This document shows positions 60,276-64,000 of a DNA stretch of 64,000 nt, one piece after another (within the stretch, counting starts at the first letter, position 1; each line of letters opens with the position of its first letter). The notes below the pieces were generated by a model. It was not told the origin of the DNA. It worked only from the letters and a program-made list of their open reading frames with translations, and searched no databases. Both the position numbers and the translations under genes were made by a program. This DNA is from Owenweeksia hongkongensis DSM 17368 (GTDB lineage Bacteria > Bacteroidota > Bacteroidia > Flavobacteriales > Schleiferiaceae). Location of the stretch: contig NC_016599.1 in the NCBI RefSeq assembly GCF_000236705.1, positions 930,001 to 994,000 on the forward strand, written 5' to 3'.

Positions 60276-61565
60276 CTAGGCTGTTTCAGCCTCTGAACTA
60301 AAAAGTGGGTAACTCTCCATCCAACTATTAATTTCTGATTTTACTTCAGCAATTACAGCTTCATCGTCAGGGTTGGAAATCACACGATCCAAAAGATCGG
60401 CAATCTTATCCATATCATCTTCCATCAAACCTCTTGATGTAACAGCAGCAGTACCAATGCGGATTCCACTGGTTACAAATGGCGACTTATCATCAAATGG
60501 AACCATATTTTTATTTACAGTAATATCTGCCAACACAAGGGTGTTTTCGGCTTTCTTACCACTAATGTCCTTATTTCTAAGGTCGATAAGCATACAGTGA
60601 TTTTCCGTTCCACCACTAATGATATCGTAACCTTTACCTACTAATACATCCGCCAAGCGAGCGGCATTTTTCTTTACCTGAAGGATATATTCAAAAAATT
60701 CATCGCTCAAAGCTTCGCCAAAGGCAACCGCTTTTGCAGCAATTACATGCTCCAAAGGTCCTCCCTGCATTCCTGGGAATACGGCAGAATCAAGCAAAGC
60801 ACTCATCATCTTCACTTCGCCTTTTGGAGTTTTTAATCCCCAAGGATTTTCAAAATCTTTACCCATCATAATCATTCCTCCGCGTGGACCACGTAAAGTT
60901 TTATGAGTGGTAGTGGTTACAATATGGCAATGCGGCATTGGGTCAGCCAAAATACCTTTGGCGATAAGGCCAGCCGGATGTGAAATATCTGCCATTAAAA
61001 TTGCTCCAATGCTGTCAGCGATTTGGCGAAAACGCTTGTAATCAATATCTCTGGAATAGGCAGAAGCTCCGCAAATAATAAGCTTTGGTTTTTCAGCTTC
61101 AGCTACTTCTTGTGCCATATCATAGTCTATAGTACCAGTAGCTTTATCTACACCATAAAAACAGGTTTCGTAAAGCTTACCGCTAAAACTTACAGGCGAA
61201 CCGTGAGTAAGATGTCCACCATGTGAAAGATCAAAACCCATGATTTTATCTCCAGGCTGTAGGCAGGCAAGGTAAACTGCAGCATTAGCTTGTGATCCAG
61301 AATGTGGCTGCACGTTTGCGTATTCAGCACCAAAAAGAGCTTTAGCACGATCTATTGCCAAAGTTTCTACCTGATCTACTACCTGGCATCCTCCATAATA
61401 TCTTTTACCCGGAAAGCCCTCAGCATACTTGTTAGTAAGTACCGATCCCATAGCGTCCATCACCTGCTGGCTCACGAAATTCTCTGAGGCTATGAGTTCT
61501 AAACCTTCCATTTGGCGCTCGCGCTCATCTCCTATTAAGTCAAATATTTGCTGATCTCTTTGCAT
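60276..61565 (-). CDS. glyA: serine hydroxymethyltransferase
   Basis: GlyA makes glycine and 5,10-methylene-tetrahydrofolate from serine. The 429-residue PLP enzyme has [61 protein letters not shown] and the Schiff-base lysine in [13 protein letters not shown]. Length is normal. Divergent from fahA with a 63-bp gap; terC follows by 2 bp. Confidence 0.95.
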   Translation of the reverse strand: MQRDQQIFDLIGDERERQMEGLELIASENFVSQQVMDAMGSVLTNKYAEGFPGKRYYGGCQVVDQVETLAIDRAKALFGAEYANVQPHSGSQANAAVYLACLQPGDKIMGFDLSHGGHLTHGSPVSFSGKLYETCFYGVDKATGTIDYDMAQEVAEAEKPKLIICGASAYSRDIDYKRFRQIADSIGAILMADISHPAGLIAKGILADPMPHCHIVTTTTHKTLRGPRGGMIMMGKDFENPWGLKTPKGEVKMMSALLDSAVFPGMQGGPLEHVIAAKAVAFGEALSDEFFEYILQVKKNAARLADVLVGKGYDIISGGTENHCMLIDLRNKDISGKKAENTLVLADITVNKNMVPFDDKSPFVTSGIRIGTAAVTSRGLMEDDMDKIADLLDRVISNPDDEAVIAEVKSEINSWMESYPLFSSEAETA

Positions 61566-61628
61566 TTTTCTATCTAGTTTTTTGAGGGTGTCTTTATTTT
61601 TTAATCTTTGCTCAAAAATAACCAGAAT

Positions 61629-62903
61629 ATGCTCACAGCAAACGATCCTAGTCGCAAGTCTTGGTTAAGTGTTCCACAAGACAGTGATTTCCCGATACAA
61701 AACCTTCCCTTCGGTGTATTTTTACCCGAAGATGATTTTACCACAATAGGCACCCGAATTGGCAATACTGCTATTGATCTTTCGGCCTTGCATCAGCTTG
61801 GATACCTTGATGGCATTGTACTTCCAGAAGATGTGTTTCTTCAGGATACTCTAAATGATTTTATTACTCTTGGCCGTCCGGTGTGGCGTCAGGTACGCAA
61901 TAAAATTGCCGAAATATTTGACGAAAAAAATGATATCCTAAAAAATAATACTGAGCATCGCGAGCAAATTCTCTTCCCTATTGAAGAGGTGCAAATGCTT
62001 TTGCCCGTATTTATTCAGGATTATACAGATTTTTACAGCAGTATGGAGCACGCCATGAACGTAGGAATTATGTTCCGTGGTAAAGAAAATGCCTTGATGC
62101 CAAACTGGAAACACCTTCCTGTAGGTTATCATGGACGTTCCTCTTCTATCATTGTTTCAGGCGAAGATATTCACCGTCCGGTAGGACAGATGAAACCAGC
62201 GGATGCTGACGAGCCTGTTTTTGGCCCATCAAAGCTTTTGGATTTTGAATTGGAAATGGGATTCATTACCACTGATGGAAAACACCTTGGCGAACGCATT
62301 ACCACCGATGAAGCAGAAGATTATATTTTTGGAATGGTACTTTTCAATGATTGGTCTGCTCGTGATATACAAGCTTGGGAGTATGTGCCGCTAGGGCCAT
62401 TCTTAGGTAAAAACTTTGCTTCATCAATATCTCCATGGGTAGTAACTTTGGATGCAATGGAACCTTTCCGCGTGGAAAGTCCAAAGCAAGACCCAACTCC
62501 ACTACCCTATTTACAAACCGAAGGAAAACGCACATTTGATATAAACCTCCAAACGTTTATCCAGCCAGAAAACAGCACTGAAAGCAAAGTGTGTGAATCT
62601 AATTTCAAGTATTTATACTGGAATATTTCACAACAATTGGCTCATCACACGGTAAACGGTTGTAACATTAATGCCGGAGACATGATGGCTTCTGGAACCA
62701 TTAGTGGCCCTGAAAAGGAAAACTTTGGTTCTATGCTTGAACTTTCATGGAGAGGTGCTCATACCATCACATTAGATGATGGTAGTGAGCGTAAATTCAT
62801 CAATGATGGTGATACAGTAATCATGCGTGGATACTGCAAAAATGATGATGTAAGAATCGGATTTGGCGAAGTAACTTCAAAAGTACTTCCAGCTATTTTA
62901 TAG
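61629..62903 (+). CDS. fahA: fumarylacetoacetase
   Basis: FahA hydrolyses fumarylacetoacetate in the last step of tyrosine degradation. The 424-residue protein (ATG at 61629; a TTG seven codons earlier is ignored) has the FAH N-terminal SH3-like domain and the catalytic domain: [18 protein letters not shown] (metal Asp and catalytic His), [25 protein letters not shown] (metal Glu pair), [18 protein letters not shown] and [12 protein letters not shown]. No other homogentisate-pathway genes are in view. Confidence 0.95.
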   Translation: MLTANDPSRKSWLSVPQDSDFPIQNLPFGVFLPEDDFTTIGTRIGNTAIDLSALHQLGYLDGIVLPEDVFLQDTLNDFITLGRPVWRQVRNKIAEIFDEKNDILKNNTEHREQILFPIEEVQMLLPVFIQDYTDFYSSMEHAMNVGIMFRGKENALMPNWKHLPVGYHGRSSSIIVSGEDIHRPVGQMKPADADEPVFGPSKLLDFELEMGFITTDGKHLGERITTDEAEDYIFGMVLFNDWSARDIQAWEYVPLGPFLGKNFASSISPWVVTLDAMEPFRVESPKQDPTPLPYLQTEGKRTFDINLQTFIQPENSTESKVCESNFKYLYWNISQQLAHHTVNGCNINAGDMMASGTISGPEKENFGSMLELSWRGAHTITLDDGSERKFINDGDTVIMRGYCKNDDVRIGFGEVTSKVLPAIL

Positions 62904-62927
62904 ATTTCTGATTATTTAGATAAATTT

Positions 62928-62965
62928 AAAGACCTGTTTTGGCTTAGCTGAAACAGGTCTTTTTA
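62928..62965 (+). terminator. Rho-independent terminator after fahA
   Basis: AAAGACCTGTTT and AAACAGGTCTTT form a perfect 12-bp stem around an 11-nt loop, and the right arm continues into T residues. Confidence 0.9.
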
Positions 62966-62976
62966 ATTTCTAAACT

Positions 62977-63531
62977 ATGCCCGTAAACTACTATAGCTAT
63001 TCGCACGAAAGTGCAAGACTAATAATAAGGCCGCTATTACTGGATGATTCAAAGTACTGGGACGACTTCATGAATAGTGATGAAGCCACTGCCTTATTTC
63101 CGCCCAATCTTAAGCCTCCTCATTTTACTGCCGAAGATTGGATTGCACGACAAAGAAAACGATATGCGGATGATCAATTGGGTTTGCTTGCTTTGATTGA
63201 AAAAAAATCAGGAGATTTTATAGGCATGAGCGGCTTACTAAAACAAGAGGTAGAGGGAAGCCCTGAAATTGAAGTTGGTTATCACCTCCTTCCAAAATTT
63301 TGGAAGAAGGGATATGCTAGAGAAGCGGCACTTTACTTTATGAAGTTTGGTTTTACCGTATTAAAGCCTGAATCCATAATATCCTTAATACATATCTACA
63401 ACATACCATCTCAGCGTGTTGCTCAGACAAATGGATTAACCACCAACAAGAAAGTTATCAAAAATCACGGTCCAGCTTATGTGTACAGAATTTCTGTAGA
63501 AGAATGGGCTAAGACTCGATCCCCGCAATAA
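62977..63531 (+). CDS. GNAT family N-acetyltransferase (RimJ/RimL-like)
   Basis: A 184-residue GNAT protein: SARLIIRPLLLDDSKYW (about 9-25) as opening strand and helix, GMSGLLKQEVEGSPEIEVGY, then HLLPKFWKKGYAREAALYFM (about 108-127), in which the acetyl-CoA pyrophosphate loop is WKKGYARE. The RimJ/RimL-type layout fits acetylation of a small molecule or protein N-terminus; substrate unknown. Its 3' end overlaps the convergent regulator gene by 23 bp. Confidence 0.85.
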   Translation: MPVNYYSYSHESARLIIRPLLLDDSKYWDDFMNSDEATALFPPNLKPPHFTAEDWIARQRKRYADDQLGLLALIEKKSGDFIGMSGLLKQEVEGSPEIEVGYHLLPKFWKKGYAREAALYFMKFGFTVLKPESIISLIHIYNIPSQRVAQTNGLTTNKKVIKNHGPAYVYRISVEEWAKTRSPQ

Positions 63532-63913
63532 TTTTTTGCAGTTGATCCTCGCCTACAGGTTTTATAAGATAATCCGAAACATCGCTAATGGCCTTGGCTC
63601 TGTCTACGTCAGCAGGATCTACAGATGAGCTTACCATGTAAATTGTAATTTCCTTACCAACCTTAGGCTTTAATTCTACAAACTCTTCTAAAAACTCCCA
63701 ACCATCCATTACCGGCATATTGATATCTAAAAATATCACATCGGGAAGGGCTTCTGGATTTGAAACATTGTCCAGCATAAAATCAATTGCTTCCTCCCCA
63801 TCAGAAAACACCAAGATTCTTTTAGCTATCTTATTACCCTTCAACCCCTTGGTGAAGGTAAATTGATAGATATCATCATCATCTATCAGACAAATTATAA
63901 ATGGTTTGTTCAT
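63509..63913 (-). CDS. CheY-like single-domain response regulator
   Basis: A 134-residue receiver domain with no output domain. Acidic pocket in CLIDDDDIYQ (about 8-17), phospho-acceptor Asp63 in VIFLDINMPVMDGWEF, Ser95-97 in YMVSSSVD and Lys118 in DYLIKPVGEDQL. It would pass phosphate to or from a histidine kinase or act by protein contact. The short minus-strand frame entering from the window end (stop at 63974-63976) could be its upstream neighbour, but too little is visible. Confidence 0.9.
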   Translation of the reverse strand: MNKPFIICLIDDDDIYQFTFTKGLKGNKIAKRILVFSDGEEAIDFMLDNVSNPEALPDVIFLDINMPVMDGWEFLEEFVELKPKVGKEITIYMVSSSVDPADVDRAKAISDVSDYLIKPVGEDQLQKIIAGIES

Positions 63914-64000
63914 ATGTTCCCTTTAATAGTTTAGTTTTCGTGAGTTGATAAACTTACAACACAAAGAATAAACCTAAGCATCTTCGAATAGTTTTTTAAT

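Noticed and set aside
63974-64000. Minus-strand frame of eight codons (IKKLFEDA, then TAG) entering from the window end
   Set aside because: Could be the C-terminus of an upstream gene, but eight residues give no identifiable family and the other frames are equally open.

Overview
The window is a chromosomal segment of a Bacteroidota bacterium, most likely order Flavobacteriales. The evidence is internal: proteins with a type IX secretion (T9SS) C-terminal sorting domain, TAnnTTTG-type -7 promoter boxes with no consistent Shine-Dalgarno sequences, the gene order nusB / DUF1573 / yajC / YbbR / coaE, a PUR-family (DUF3276) protein, and a DarA/DarB dialkylresorcinol module of the kind found in flexirubin producers. 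I see no rRNA, tRNA, CRISPR array or complete insertion sequence.

Layout. 1-8.2 kb: end of a transaldolase-type gene, yciO and a polytopic membrane protein on +, then a long minus-strand housekeeping block (leucine dehydrogenase, nusB, DUF1573 lipoprotein, yajC, YbbR protein, coaE, nnr). 8.4-11.8 kb: ABC exporter, PUR-family protein, a sulfotransferase-like protein and a lipoprotein. 11.9-19 kb: histidine-degradation genes hutI, hutG and ftcD, interrupted between hutG and ftcD by an AT-rich ATPase + DUF4435 pair resembling the PARIS anti-phage system, a mosaic of short dispersed palindromes, and two small membrane-protein genes. 19-23.4 kb: a DUF1361 membrane protein and a large secreted PNGase F-related protein. 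23.4-32.3 kb: a tightly packed minus-strand polyketide/fatty-acid-type operon (exported protein, DarA, DarB, 135-aa protein, BtrH-domain protein, ABC transporter pair, ACP, ketosynthase, chain-length-factor-like ketosynthase). 32.5-39 kb: kdsB, TIGR02757, rhomboid, rarA, pcm and small exported proteins. 39-45.5 kb: an envelope/polysaccharide run (Gfo/Idh/MocA oxidoreductase, lipoprotein, polyprenyl glycosylphosphotransferase, YkgJ-type protein, GT-C-like protein). 45.5-51.2 kb: lipoprotein, NamZ-type DUF1343 protein, LolCE/FtsX permease, a heptanucleotide tandem repeat, cystathionine beta-synthase and a BtuF-like protein. 51.2-52.1 kb: a GIY-YIG gene bracketed by dispersed palindromic repeats. 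52-64 kb: pyrD, smpB, folD, ffh, a MazF-type toxin-antitoxin pair, a lipoprotein, a small T9SS protein, TerC, glyA, fahA, a GNAT acetyltransferase and a CheY-like regulator.

The most notable accessory elements are the PARIS-like pair set inside the hut locus, the compact dialkylresorcinol operon, and the GIY-YIG gene embedded in repeats. Several open reading frames start upstream at TTG or GTG in non-coding sequence; where an internal ATG fits the family better I use it and say so. A few genes appear to use TTG genuinely.
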